Below are positions 21,116 through 32,480 of a stretch of 60,000 nt of DNA, in pieces. Position 1 is the first letter of the stretch. Every line of letters begins with the position of its first letter. The position numbers were made by a program, and so were the translations under genes. Origin of the DNA: Lineus longissimus (lineage: Eukaryota > Nemertea > Pilidiophora > Heteronemertea > Lineidae); NCBI RefSeq assembly GCF_910592395.1, contig NC_088325.1, positions 250,001-310,000 of the forward strand. Reading direction: 5' to 3'. Under the pieces are notes generated by a model that saw only the letters and a program-made list of their open reading frames with translations, did not search any database and was not told where the DNA came from.

Positions 21116-21187
21116 GGGTTCGTCCGGGAATCGAACCCGGGGCCTCTCGCACCCGAAGCGAGAATCACACCTCTAGACCAACGAGCC
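21116..21187 (-). tRNA. tRNA-Pro (CGG)
   Basis: A 72-nt cloverleaf on the minus strand: it starts GGCTCGTTGGTCTAGAGGTG, has anticodon stem CTCGC/GCGAG with loop TTCGGGT (anticodon CGG), T arm CCGGG/CCCGG with TTCGATT, and ends ACGAACC plus a C discriminator. Box A and box B are both good. The acceptor stem has one C-A mismatch at the third pair, the only blemish. No intron. It lies inside intron 2 of the IgSF gene on the same strand. The single mismatch leaves it open whether it is fully functional. Confidence 0.9.
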
Positions 21188-22315
21188 AAGGTTGGGTAAC
21201 TTTATGATTTTTATTTAGAGGTTTGGAAGTCATGCCGACTTGGGCATCGATGATCTGTCGTTTACAGAACATGTGGTATAGAAATCCTTTTAAATGCGTT
21301 AGGTGTTTTTTGCAACCAGGCTTCCTTGTGAATATATTTCATAAGTTAGGAATATACCAAGGGAAGATACCTCTTTAGAGAATGACAAATAAACTCTCAC
21401 GGGAGAAGCAAGTAACATTGCTCCGAGAAATCAACCAGCTATTAAAAGATACCAGAGACCAGACTTTAAGTTCACTCAAGTTTGAATTCAGTTTATAGCA
21501 TCTTCCGGAAGGATGATAATTCACCTCCCCCGGGGGACATTCGTAAAGGCTTCAGAAGCCCGCGACAAAATGAGAAAATTATTCCGAATGACATCGACCG
21601 ATGATACTGTTCATCTGAATTGGCAATGATCTGCATTGATTGATATGTGGCTTCATGTAGGAAAAACAAATTTCATGAATGTTTACTCTGTAAACTAAAC
21701 ATTGTGTCTGCATGTTCGCTTGTCACGTGACTGATATTTGGACAGATCTGAGGTACTTTGTCCAATACTGACATTTATATTTGTTACCTATTTAAGCAAT
21801 TGGAAACTTTCAAATTCAATTTCATTTTTTTAACGAACAGTGCTGTTGCTGTGAAGCGAATCAGTTGGACAATTACGCCAGAAAATCGTTCGTCTTGTCC
21901 TTATTTGGTTGTCTGTCTGCGACTCTAACATGACAATTTAGATAAAGACCACTTCATGAATCAAGGATCACATTATAAAGGATCATTGGTCTGATATCCG
22001 ACATTTCAAAGGATGGAGTAATACGCGAAAAGATGACGAATCAAGTGGAGCTAGATTGATATCATGATAAAAAGCTTGTAGATTGACGTACTTGAACTAC
22101 CGAGTAGTGCGGAGGGTTTGTAAATAGAAAGCGAGTGTACACTTGTGTGCATCATTGAAAAATGAGTAATGATGATAATCCTCTCCTTGGACTGTCAAAA
22201 TATCAGTAACGAGAGAATGGCATCCATGATCAACCTTCCCTCACATCAAAACTAATCTGATACTGACGTAGACACCGCGAGTGTCTTACTTAGAACATTT
22301 TTCTTACCCTGATGC

Positions 22316-22562
22316 TTTCATACGTTCAAAATTTTGAAAAATTTTCAGAGTCAAAAAGGTTTTGCGACTGATGATTTTGGTTCATTTTGAGCAGGAAAAA
22401 AAAGTGGAAAAAAATTGTACTTAAAAAACTTGTCGAACCCTAATGCTTTCTTTCATACGTTCAAAATTTGGAAACATTTTCAGAGTCAAAAAAGTTTTGG
22501 GACTGATGATTTTGGTTCATTTTGAGCAGAAAAAAAAGTGGAAAAAAATGTGTACTGACGTA
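22316..22562 (+). repeat. AT-rich MITE module, two tandem copies
   Basis: Two about 120-bp units share ATGCTTTC, CATACGTTCAAAAT, GACTGATGATTTTGGTTCAT and TTTTGAGCAG, then A-rich GTGGAAAAAAATTG. The same module appears at 31508-31744 (tandem), reversed at 37076-37170 and at 55985-56085. In the last two it is joined to a pogo-like terminus. It lies in intron 2 of the IgSF gene. Confidence 0.75.
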
Positions 22563-22730
22563 AGTCTCGGAATGACGTTAGTGCGTACATCGTACCAGAC
22601 CAGATCACAGTCATCCGCCGTTTACACGGCAGACTAATCTAGACCAATCCGGATTGATCCAGATCGGTTTGGTCCTAATATTCACTTGGATATAAATAAC
22701 TTTTATATGAATTCTTCGAAATGCCCATAC

Positions 22731-22862
22731 CTCCCACGTCCTTTTTCCACTTGATCGTACCATCCGGCCTTCCGAGGTTTGCCTCGCAGGTGAGGTTGAC
22801 GGTGCTATTCTCGACAGTTGGCATCACCGGCGAGGCTGTGAAGGATAGCATCTGCGGGATGG
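22731..22862 (-). CDS. IgSF receptor exon, first half of Ig unit 2
   Basis: Acceptor TAATTAATTGCAG precedes 22862 and donor GGGAG|GTATGG follows 22731; 132 bp, phase 1-1. It begins IPQMLSFTASP and contains STVNLTCEANLGRPDG, the B-strand Cys, followed by TIKWKKD, the C-strand Trp. It is too short for the usual open-frame listings, but the splice sites, phase and Ig signature make it convincing. The last base pairs with the first two of exon 20447-20641 to give a Gly codon. A phase-1 intron in the middle of an Ig domain is seen in some adhesion-receptor families. Confidence 0.8.
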
Positions 22863-23741
22863 CTGCAATTAATTAGAATAGTATCAACTTACAAATCCTC
22901 CTTATATTGATTGAAGAAAGTCCTGTCGTCTTCTTGATCATTTGTGGAAAAGCGGCCCCACTGGACATGCTTGCGACTGAGACTAACTTGAGGTTTGAGG
23001 GCCTCGGAAACAGGCGACAGATGGGCGACAAAAAGGATCGCTCGCTGCGATGAGCGATACAAAGATCACTCATCATCTGATCAGCGAGTAAAATCACCGA
23101 TCCTTGTCAAAGGTAGTTGCCATGACCACCGATTTTTGTCGTGTGCGATCATGATGAGCGTTCTCTGTCGCAAGCATCGTAATATCGCCTGAAGACCAAT
23201 GATTTATTTTGCTACAGGCGAGCAAGTGCAGGCCTGGTCCACATTTGCCTGCTGCACATCTACGTTTGTCGCCAGTAATCAACGATAAACATGATAAATG
23301 GGCGCATGAGTAGTTTTAAATCAGCGATCATTGTGCGAGTCCTCAGCGTCGGAGATATAGTCGGGCGTTGATGTGCCTCCAAGTCATCGTCGTTGAATAC
23401 AGGTACGGTATGGAGGTAGCCCTTCCCCTCATATCATAAAGCCCGGGCAGTGTATGGATCGGTCCCCATCGCCGGAGATCAGTCGAGCAGCGGCGGGCCT
23501 GTCATAGTGGTTGATCAAGTAAGTAGGGCATAGTCATTACCCATAGAGCCCTCCCAGTATGAACGAGTTCCCGCGGCCAGTACGCGTTAAGTGACGAGAT
23601 CAATGAGATACAAACATCTTTTCATTTCTAGTGGTTAAGATAGACAGTCGAAACGCATATTGAATGTCATTTTAAACTGTTTATGAAAAAGATCAACTTG
23701 CAGATTAACTTGACTAGATACATTATTAACCTTTTACCTAC
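22863..23741 (-). other. IgSF receptor intron
   Basis: An 879-bp intron between Ig units 1 and 2. It is locally rich in GATC-containing motifs (CGATCATTGTGCGAG and similar), but I see no array and no exon. Confidence 0.55.
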
Positions 23742-24092
23742 CATTTACGTGTAAGTTCACTTCCGCTGAAAGCTTACTATTCGTGATGGACTGTCCATAC
23801 ACCTGGCACTGCACAGCTAGCTGGTCTTTCGTGCTGACCTGATCTACAGTCATCCGAAACTTCCCAGGGCTGAGTAAGAATAGTTGAGCCCTACCCATGA
23901 ATACTCCAAGTGACTCATTCTTTGAAGTGCTCTTTTCATACGCATAAATTTGAGCATTATTCTCTAAATAGACTAACGCTTTGATGGTTTCGTCAGTTGG
24001 TTCGTAGTCGCAGTCGAAGTGGACCTCGGTGTTGTTCAATACCGTCGAGTTTGGGAGGATGGTAAGCACCGCACTCGTCAAAGTGGCGTGAA
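23742..24092 (-). CDS. IgSF receptor exon, Ig unit 1 (V-like, N-terminal)
   Basis: Acceptor TTGTCTTTTCAG precedes 24092 and donor AATG|GTAGGT follows 23742; 351 bp, phase 1-1, 117 codons. After splicing, the first codons can read Val-His-Ala then TLTSAVLTI, which looks like a signal-peptidase cleavage site followed by a mature N-terminus. B-strand Cys in VHFDCDYE and F-strand Cys in DQLAVQCQVY; the C-strand Trp is replaced (KALVYL), so the domain is divergent. Sequons at NST, NNT and NES. The upstream signal-peptide exon is not securely identified. Confidence 0.75.
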
Positions 24093-25613
24093 CTGAAAAG
24101 ACAAAAGAAAAATGATAAGTTGCTCGTCACACTCAAGTCACCAAATTGGCTTCGATATCAAAATGGCGGTCCTGGCTATAGACCTCCAAACCTCGTGACC
24201 AAGTTTGAAACTTTCGAATAACTGGAGTGCTGAACTTTAATCCGGTAAGGATATAGTCCGGGAGCTGAGCGACTTTTATTTGGCATGCTAGCTACAAATG
24301 ATTTGGAAGTGTTGAGGGATAGAGTACGCCTACCTGACCATAGAAACCCAATTCTTAAGTTTTTTCCAGTGGTGAGTGTAGGAGATAGAGGGGTTAGAAT
24401 GTTTATTAATGACTTCATCATTGGACCACGAATGGAGCTCTTTACAGGAGCACAAGCATCAATGTACACGTAAATCTTGAAAGGTTGGATATAGACTATA
24501 TAAATGTATTACCAACAGATAGAAACATGTTGTCTCTGAGTGAGTTACATGTAAGCATGTTTTATTTGTTCTTCAGTGGCAGTGTGGTTGCAATTGACTT
24601 TAGGTATTTCCATAGAAACCAATTTGAAATGTCATTTCCTATATCATATCAAAATGAGGCTTTCAAAGATATCTGATAGACTTTCAGTTCAACGTGAACC
24701 CGACGCTATCCAATCGTTTACTAAAAGCCACCCAAATATTTCAAATTTCAAACCCTGGCAAATACAGCAGAAAAAGTTCAAAAGAGGAATCGAGTTTCGG
24801 GTGATGTTATGTGATGTGTCGGAATTCTCGGATAAAGGCACAAAGCCGAAGTTTCCACTACAGTTTTTTCTTGAAAACTGAGAACTCACATATATATTCT
24901 ACAGAGACAGAGATGCAATCGAAACTTTGAGTATATCTACCAGGGCAGTCTAGTAGTTAAAATAACCAATTTCAAAGTCGGTGCAATAATAACTACCAAA
25001 GTACAATGTACTATGATATAGTTATTTTCATTAATTTTAGAGAGGTTGAGGCATTAAGCCTTCATCTCTTAATAACTCTGACTGAAATCTTATCCCGAAA
25101 GAAACTCTATACATACTCTTCCGGAGCCCAGTGAGCATTTTTTCATGTGAAAGCAATGTAAGTGATGATAACTCGTATTGTATTTACATAAGTGTGCTGA
25201 CAAAGATGACGTTTTGATCCTGTATGTCATTCGACCAACCATGGGGATTAAGTCATCATCCGTCGACAACTCTGACTTCAATCTGATCCCCTGTTTATAG
25301 TGTTGATACGGGACTATGGAGGTTGAGTTTTGTATCGGGATTTGAAGTGACATCCATAATCCAGGATGATATTCACCATGCGTGGAATATGGAGTGCTGA
25401 TCTGCCAGGGTGGGCGAAATGATAAAACCATGACCATTTTAAACCTTCCACACAATATTGACAGTTGTATTTCAGTCTCGCGTCTGCAACAGATATTACT
25501 TTTTCTGGGTAATCGTCGTTCCACCATATGGTTTGGTTACAACAAGTCATAGTGGTGCAGGGGGTCTTGGTCCTGGTTTAATTCCTTGGGGTCATGCACC
25601 TGCATCTACCTAC
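24093..25613. other. Upstream intron or 5' region of the IgSF gene
   Basis: No secure exon. A minus-strand frame at 25314-25550 contains an Ig-like Cys...Trp spacing (YNCQY ... LKWSWF), but the frame breaks before an F-strand cysteine appears. It may be a decayed Ig exon or chance. Confidence 0.4.
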
Positions 25614-25731
25614 CATGATGTGAAGACATTAGAATCAGGAAAAACGTTTTGACGACCAATCCGCATGTCGGATTTATTTTCACCAGACGACAGCATTGCG
25701 TAGCACCTGGAAGCAAAAGAAAGTAGAACAT
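25614..25731 (-). CDS. Candidate first coding exon (signal peptide) of the IgSF receptor
   Basis: ATG at 25731 opens a 39-codon frame with a hydrophobic start (MFYFLLLPG) and a second hydrophobic stretch, GLVVKTFFLILMSS. It ends at a donor CATG|GTAGGT in phase 1, the same hexamer as the donors of Ig exons 1 and 4. Joined to exon 23742-24092 it gives LILMSSHHG-VHA, a plausible signal peptide ending. Against it, two hydrophobic stretches separated by about 14 residues are odd, and a fair splice acceptor (TTTCTTTTGCTTCCAG) lies inside the first one. A different upstream exon is quite possible. Confidence 0.22.
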
Positions 25732-25802
25732 TAGTCTTATAAAGAAAACTCCACTTTCAGAAATACCTGTCTCTAAGCATAACAGGCCCCCCCCCCCTTC
25801 CT

Positions 25803-26388
25803 TGCACCTCTGCTGTAGCAAGGCATGAATTCTAACAGAGCTAGAGTCCCCGCACTCACGCCTTCCTGGCAGTACCAAGGCGTGCATTTAAGCAAGGCTG
25901 GACTCCCCGCCCTCACGCAGTACCCATGCGAAGGTGGGACAGTACCCAGGCGCGCATCCCAGGCTGGTCTCCCGCCCTCGCGTCCCCTGCAGTACCCACG
26001 CGTGCATCCCAACAAGGCCGGATACCCCGCGCTCAAGCCTCTGCAGTTCCCAGGCGGGCAACCCAACAAGTCGGGTCTCACCGCGTTCACGCCTCTTCAG
26101 TACCCAGGCGTGCATCCCAACAAGGCTGGACACCCCGCGCTCAAGCCTCTGCAGTACCCAGGCGTGCATCCCAACAAGGCTGGACACCCCGCGCTCAAGC
26201 CTCTGCAGTACCCAGGCGTGCATCCCAACAAGGCTGGGCTCCCTGCGCTCGTGCCTCTGCAGTTCCCAGGCGAGCACCCAAACAAGTCGGGTCTCACCGC
26301 GTTCACGCCTCTTCAGTACCCAGGCGTGCATTCTAACAAAGCTAGACTCCCCGCCATCGCGCCTCTGCAGTACCAAGGCGCGCAATTT
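25803..26388. repeat. Tandem repeat, 54-bp GC-rich unit, about 11 copies
   Basis: The unit contains CCTCTGCAGTACCCAGGCGT and GCATCCCAACAAGGCTGGAC, followed by ACCCCGCGCTCAAG. The outer copies are the most diverged and the middle ones nearly identical. Because 54 is a multiple of 3 and the unit has no stop in most frames, five overlapping frames are open (up to 208 codons, plus strand). A C10 tract precedes the array at about 25789. It sits just upstream of the candidate first exon of the IgSF gene, so it could lie in its promoter region. Confidence 0.95.
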
Positions 26389-28242
26389 AACGATTATAAT
26401 ATATCCCATACAAGTACCTCATCAACTGTTAATGAGATTGAGAAACTGTGACACTTCATATTTAGTCCGCTTGTCACGGAATTCAGTTTATCGCGAGAAC
26501 GTCAACCGATGATAGTGATATGCATGTCAAAGGGATTAGTGGTGAGAATACACATTATCGGCCGTTTGATTCTGGAATGGTGAAGAGCTACCGGAAGTGT
26601 ACGGATTTAAGACGTTTCCAAAAGGGTATGCTGCTACTAAATGTAATAAAAAGGGGAATCAAAGTATTGTACTTGAACAAGCTCTCGAAACCTGTGAGGA
26701 AGAGTTTCACCACTGTACCTCGACAGAGGCAAAGCAAAATGTACAGACTTTTATTTCTCAAGTGATTATGCAAACGATATCGACGTCCAGTCGTCACGTG
26801 TGCTCATTAGCAGTTTCGCCATGCCATACCTTATTCTCACTTATTTCAACAAGAGTTACAGAGTTTGTTCACAGTGTCATCTAAGCTACTGCTCCTCCGT
26901 ATGTAATGTTGGTAGACCACATAGATGATGATTCTGAACAAGTAGAGGTCGACCGCTGCGGCATTCTAAAAGCTGTACAAAAACTGACTTTGTTTCTGCT
27001 TCGCGTCCAACTTGGTTCTTTGTAGAAAAACTCCGGGCGACGAATATTCCTCCGTTATCCACCTCCCGATCACGTTATGGAGCAACTGTGTGATTTATGA
27101 GAATGATTCACGCTCGGCATTGCCGATACACTAGATGTTATCAGGCGGTGATGAACTACTGCGATCATGTTCCATCCCGAAGGGGCAGACGCTACAAGAG
27201 TACCGCCGTCGAAACAGATCAGCGCATGGCTCGCTCGGATGGATCTATCAATATCATCAGCGTAATTAAAACTACCTATTCATAGACACAGTCAAGGCCC
27301 TGTCAACCTTCATAGAGAAGCTAACTCTTTCTGCCAAACCATGACTTGCCGTAACTTCGATTTTTCTATGAAAGTTAAATCTGCTTGTCAGAGTGTCTTG
27401 AGGTCATCAATTCAAGCCCGGCAACTGGGGTGAACGTTCATCTCTGATATAAGATGATCAATAGGGAAGAAAGTGACCATAGCATTGTGTACACACCCTC
27501 TCTCAGTTTAATGACTGGTGGGAAAACAACTTGTTACTTCCCAGCTACAGATAGAAGGCAGGAGACGATTTGATAAAATGGGTCATGAAACTTTGTTCAG
27601 TACTACATGTATTTTGTTCTAGTTGAAGAAGATGACCGATCAAGTCCCCACCCGAAATGTGTCGACGTGCTGTCCTTGCTAACTAACTACAACCAAGTAT
27701 GGATTAATCTATACTTGCTTCCACTTACATCAGCCACTCTATTCGGATCTTTAGTGCCATCTGTGCATGTCGAAAAAGGCCTGTCCAGGCTAACTTCAGT
27801 TAAACCTTGTCATCACCAAGCCATCTCGATGTCCACTCTGTCTGCACGAGTTCTAGTATTTGCCATTCTACTTAATAAGATCACTGGTATAGGTGCAGTT
27901 GATATGACCATATCTGAGAATAAATAGTCCATGAGCATGGAATGCGTTATAGCCATCCTTTGCCCCGTTCCCAGTGGCCACCGATAACCGGTAACCGGAT
28001 CAGTGTTTCGGAACGCAGCTATTCGCGGCGACCCTCCTTGGGGAGTGATATGAGTTGGTTTGTTCTTCAGGGTTCCTCCTGGCGATGAAAATTGATGTGA
28101 GTAACTGGTAATTAACAGTTACCTGCCTTTGAACTTGATCGGGTTAGGACAAGGTCCACGCAGTCTGTTCAAAAACCTCTAGATAATCAAAACAACATCA
28201 GCCAGACAGAAGTATCTTTGTCCCTCTCTGCCGGCTTGAAGC
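26389..28242. other. Intergenic interval, no supported gene
   Basis: I find no exon with good evidence. At 27829 on the plus strand ATG opens a 32-codon frame with a signal-peptide-like hydrophobic core (RVLVFAILL) ending in a stop at 27927; it is noted among the findings. Confidence 0.45.
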
Positions 28243-28698
28243 AGAGCAATGTCAATACATTGAGGTCAAGATGACTCTCCCCACACCTGAACACAGCTAG
28301 CAGGAGTCACAAACACACAGAGCCATGTCAATACATTGAGGTCAAGATGACTCTCCCCACACCTGAACACAGTTAGCAGGAGTCACAAACATACAGAGCC
28401 ATGTCAATACATTGAGGTCAAGATGACTCTCCCCACACCTGAACACAGTTAGCAGGAGTCACAAACACACAGAGCAATGTCAATACATTGAGGTCAAGAT
28501 GACTCTCCCCACACCTGAACACAGTTAGCAGGAGTCACAAACATACAGAGCAATGTCAATACATTGAGGTCAAGATGTTTCTCCCCACACCTGAACACAG
28601 CTAGCAGGAGTCACAAACACACAGAGCAATGTCAATACATTGAGGTCAAGATGACTCTCCCCACACCTGAACACAGTTAGCAGGAGTCACAAACATAC
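28243..28698. repeat. Tandem repeat, 76-bp unit, 6 copies
   Basis: Units start at 28243, 28319, 28395, 28471, 28547 and 28623 with AGAGCAATGTCAATACATTG. Variants (GCAATG/GCCATG, CAGCTAG/CAGTTAG, CACAC/CATAC, GACTC/TTTC) alternate among copies. Confidence 0.95.
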
Positions 28699-29072
28699 TG
28701 ACATATTCTGATTTCTGGATGAGATTGTCTCAAGACAATCCGTCTTGTCACGGAAACGAGGCTTAAACAGTCTGATCTTAAGTTACCTTATGACAATAAA
28801 AGTATTTTATTTATGAGACGATGAAGCTTTTTTTCTCTTCAGTGTTATTCCTCTGGACGAAGAGTAAATTTCTTTACTAATGTTCGTATTTCACTTGGGA
28901 CTACACGTACATCAATAAAATAAATAGGTTTTGATGTGAATTAAACCAATTCATTTTTATTGCTTTTTATCTGATGTATTGCTCCTTCGTGTCCATCTTT
29001 GCATAGGTATGGCCTGGTTTCGTGATCAGCTCGATTTGGCCTCTTTTTCTCGAGCGAAATCAGTCTGTGAAA

Positions 29073-30191
29073 TGATATCACATCTCCTAGGACCACCAAA
29101 AACCGGCCCGATGACATCACATCTCCTAGGACCACCAAAAACCGGCCCGATGACATCACATCTCCAAGGACCACCAAAAACCGGCCCGATGATATCACAT
29201 CTCCTAGGACCACCAAAAACGAGCCGATGATATCACATCTCCTAGGACCACCAAAAACGGGCCGATGATATCACATCTCCTAGGACCACCAAAAACGGGC
29301 CGATGATATCACATCTCCTCGGACCACCAAAAACCGGCCCGATGATATCACATCTCCTAGGACCACCAAAAACGGGCCGATGATATCACATCTCCTAGGA
29401 CCACCAAAAACGGGCCGATGATATCACATCTCCTAGGACCACCAAAAACCGGCCCGATGATATCACATCTCCTAGGACCACCAAAAACCGGCCCGATGAT
29501 ATCACATCTCCTAGGATCACCAAAAACGGGCCGATGATATCACATCTCCTAGGACCACCAAAAACGGGCCGATGATATCACATCTCCTAGGACCACCAAA
29601 AACCGGCCCGATGATATCACATCTCCTAGGACCACCAAAAACCGGCCCGATGACATCACATCTCCAAGGACCACCAAAAACCGGCCCGATGATATCACAT
29701 CTCCAAGGACCACCAAAAACCGGCCCGATGATATCACATCTCCTAGGACCACCAAAAACGAGCCGATGATATCACATCTCCTAGGACCACCAAAAACGGG
29801 CCGATGATATCACATCTCCTAGGACCACCAAAAACGGGCCGATGATATCACATCTCCTCGGACCACCAAAAACCGGCCCGATGATATCACATCTCCTAGG
29901 ACCACCAAAAACGGGCCGATGATATCACATCTCCTAGGACCACCAAAAACGGGCCGATGATATCACATCTCCTAGGACCACCAAAAACCGGCCCGATGAT
30001 ATCACATCTCCTAGGACCACCAAAAACCGGCCCGATGATATCACATCTCCTAGGATCACCAAAAACGGGCCGATGATATCACATCTCCTAGGACCACCAA
30101 AAACGGGCCGATGATATCACATCTCCTAGGACCACCAAAAACCGGCCCGATGATATCACATCTCCTAGGACCACCAAAAACCGGCCCGATG
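29073..30191. repeat. Tandem repeat, 38/39-bp unit, about 29 copies, with 539-bp higher-order duplication
   Basis: The unit is TGATATCACATCTCCTAGGA then CCACCAAAAACCGGCCCGA, or AACGGGCCGA (one base shorter). Diagnostic variants recur 539 bp apart: ACGAGCCG at about 29218 and 29757, CTCCTCGG at 29315 and 29854, CTAGGATCAC at 29511 and 30050. The array is therefore two nearly identical 14-unit blocks plus ends. Open frames across it are artefacts. Confidence 0.97.
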
Positions 30192-31090
30192 CGAAAGTAT
30201 GCTTACTTCGTCATCTGGAATCAGTCGATCCTATATATTTTGTAAGTTTCCCATAAATGTCCATCAATTTATAAAACTGCTCAAGTGCACAGATGTAAAT
30301 TTCACATAAACCCCATCAAATTATCCCGGTTTTGATACTAAGTATAATATACTAGTTCCGGCATACGCCAAGTTCATCTATAATTCATAATCCAAGTCAG
30401 TAGTCCGATCTGAGAAAGTCAAAATCACCATTAGTACGATGTCCCTTAAGACGTTGAAACCATTTAGACAATATAAATGGAGAGACGGTAAATCTTGATT
30501 GATGCAGAAACTAGGACTGTGGGGAATCAAATGAAATGGTTGTTTATAGCATAAATGATTAGTCTAAAGTTTGCCCAACTTGATGTTAAGATTTATAATT
30601 TGTTTTTTATCGGACGCTAGAGGTATATTCGTAGTCGGCCCGGGCAGCGAATGTTGCCAATGTTTTTCAAGCAAGTTTAGCTCACAACGGTTCCATAGCA
30701 ATAAAAGGAAACAAGTGGAAACATTCTTTTTGTCGGTTTTTTGTTAGTACTGATGAAGACATGTTATAGTGTCATTAGCTAGAAAACCAGAATAATGATC
30801 GGGAAAATCGTTCCATTACGTTATTTGTGCCCCTTACCTGGCAGTTAAAAGAACTCAAGGCTAGCCCAATACATAGTCTATTATCTTTAAACTAAGTCCA
30901 ATATCGTGCCTAGGCCTAAAGTTCCATCGTTCTGCTGTTTGAACAACGGGTTATCACGGGAAATCTTCCTAACATCGACCCCCATGAAACAGATTTCGTC
31001 AGGGTTGATAGGCCGAACCGGAAAAGACAAAAACCATAATGGTATATATGATTATCTGATGTAACCTAATCAATATCACTAAGAACGACT

Positions 31091-31236
31091 TGATAGTTTG
31101 ATCATGCGCCGAGTGTAATCACGGGGCATGGCTGTTTAATAGCAAGACGTGTCAGGTCCCCGAGATCCAATTAACTTAATTCATTTTATTTACTCTCGTT
31201 TAATCACTCTATTAATTTAGCGCCCTAGCATGTTAA
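31091..31236 (+). repeat. Dispersed 150-bp repeat family, copy 1
   Basis: It shares with 47805-47953, in the same order: ATCATGCGCC, GTAATCA, GTTTAATAGC, ATGTCA or GTGTCA, TTAACT, AATTTAGC. Divergence is considerable, but order and spacing are kept over about 145 bp. It could be an old interspersed repeat or a duplicated regulatory element. Confidence 0.55.
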
Positions 31237-31507
31237 AGTCTTCAGGGCAACCTTCGTTGGCATGAGACACATTCAAAGGTTTAAAGAGAGTCACAGCACA
31301 ATGAGCTCCGGTTCAGGACTAGAGGTTAGTTTTACGGATCTAAGACTAATTTATTAATTCTCGCCCATATATAAACCAGGCTTTGATGTACAGTCGAACA
31401 ACATGGTTTCGTCCATCCGTCGTCTAATCAGTCCCTATTGAACATGTAGGATGGCCTCGGGCGACCTTCTGCATAATATCAAGTTGTGGCCAGGCTTCAT
31501 CCTTCAG

Positions 31508-31744
31508 AGTTGAATTTTTTCACAAGTTAAAAATTATGAAAACTTTTCAAAGCAAACAAAGTTTTGGGACTGATGATGTTTCTTCATTTTGATCAGAAAA
31601 AAAAAAGTGAAAAAAATATTTTGACTTAAAATTTTTTTCAAACTTGAATTTTTTCATAAGTGAAAAATTATGAAAAATTTTCAAAGCAAAGATTGTTTTG
31701 TGACAGATGATGTTTCTTCATTTTGAGCAGAAAAAAACCAATTA
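31508..31744 (+). repeat. AT-rich MITE module, two tandem copies
   Basis: Two units carry TTGAATTTTTTCA, AAGTTAAAAATTATGAAAA, TTTTCAAAGCAAA, GATGATGTTTCTTCATTTTG and A-rich AAAAAAGTGAAAAAA. This is the same family as 22316-22562 and 55985-56085. No pogo-like terminus is seen here. Confidence 0.7.
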
Positions 31745-32363
31745 TGTTCATCCCATGAGCGATATTGTGCCGTATTAAATTACATTTTCTGTAGATTGTC
31801 CGAGTTTCAAAGGCGTTATCCTTGAAAAAAAGTCAGTCGGAAACTTGTGACGTGTACACGGGAAAATCTCAAACGTTGTCCAATGTTTGTGCCTAACACA
31901 GGAATGCTGGCTCATGCAGCAGTTATGATTAGAGAAATACTTGGGGACCGATCAACAGCACTGCCTCCCTCTGTTCCGGTGAATGATAAAATACTTGTAA
32001 TGCCTCTTATCACTTGGCATAATTGTAACCCAAGGCATCCAAGGCAGATATAACTCTTGAAACACTTCAATATCATGAACCTTTGAATCGTCGGTTTGCC
32101 GCAGGCTGATCACATTCACCAGTCCCTATTTTCCCTGCAACCACCGCGACATGACGGAGAAGAAATGGTTTCTGAATCCTTTGGAGAGGTACGGGGACCA
32201 TTGAACATGTTAAACGTTTGAACTCTAGTCTGTGACCTGTGGCGATATCGGCAATACGCTCAATGTTGGAACCCGTCGAAGAATGAAGGCGAAAATAGCA
32301 GTGGATCTTACGATTTGCACATTGGACCGAGTTTTGATAGCGGTTTCTCTTCATTCTGGTGTA

Positions 32364-32480
32364 GAAGTGGAAAAAATCCCCTGGAAAAAGTATCCGGTCC
32401 TATTGTATTCTGACGGATAATTGTACGTGGTTCAAAAGAGGCCATAACCGTCGATAGCTTAGAGGTTAAAGTGCATACAG
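32364..32480 (+). repeat. Dispersed 110-bp repeat family, copy 1 (with box-A-like tail)
   Basis: GTGGAAAAAATCCCCTGGAA, then TCCGGTCCTATTGTATTCTG and ACGGAT, then CATAACCGTCGATAGCTTAGAGGTTAAAGTGCAT. The 39033-39137 copy matches throughout. TAGCTTAGAGGTTAAAG looks like a tRNA A box, so the family may be SINE-derived. Confidence 0.65.

Noticed and set aside
28941-29769. Repeated peptide frames on both strands over the 38/39-bp array
   Set aside because: Length variation of the unit breaks them and they follow only the repeat.
1426-30191. CRISPR array interpretation of the regularly spaced repeats
   Set aside because: All arrays are direct head-to-tail repeats without unique spacers, in a eukaryotic genome.
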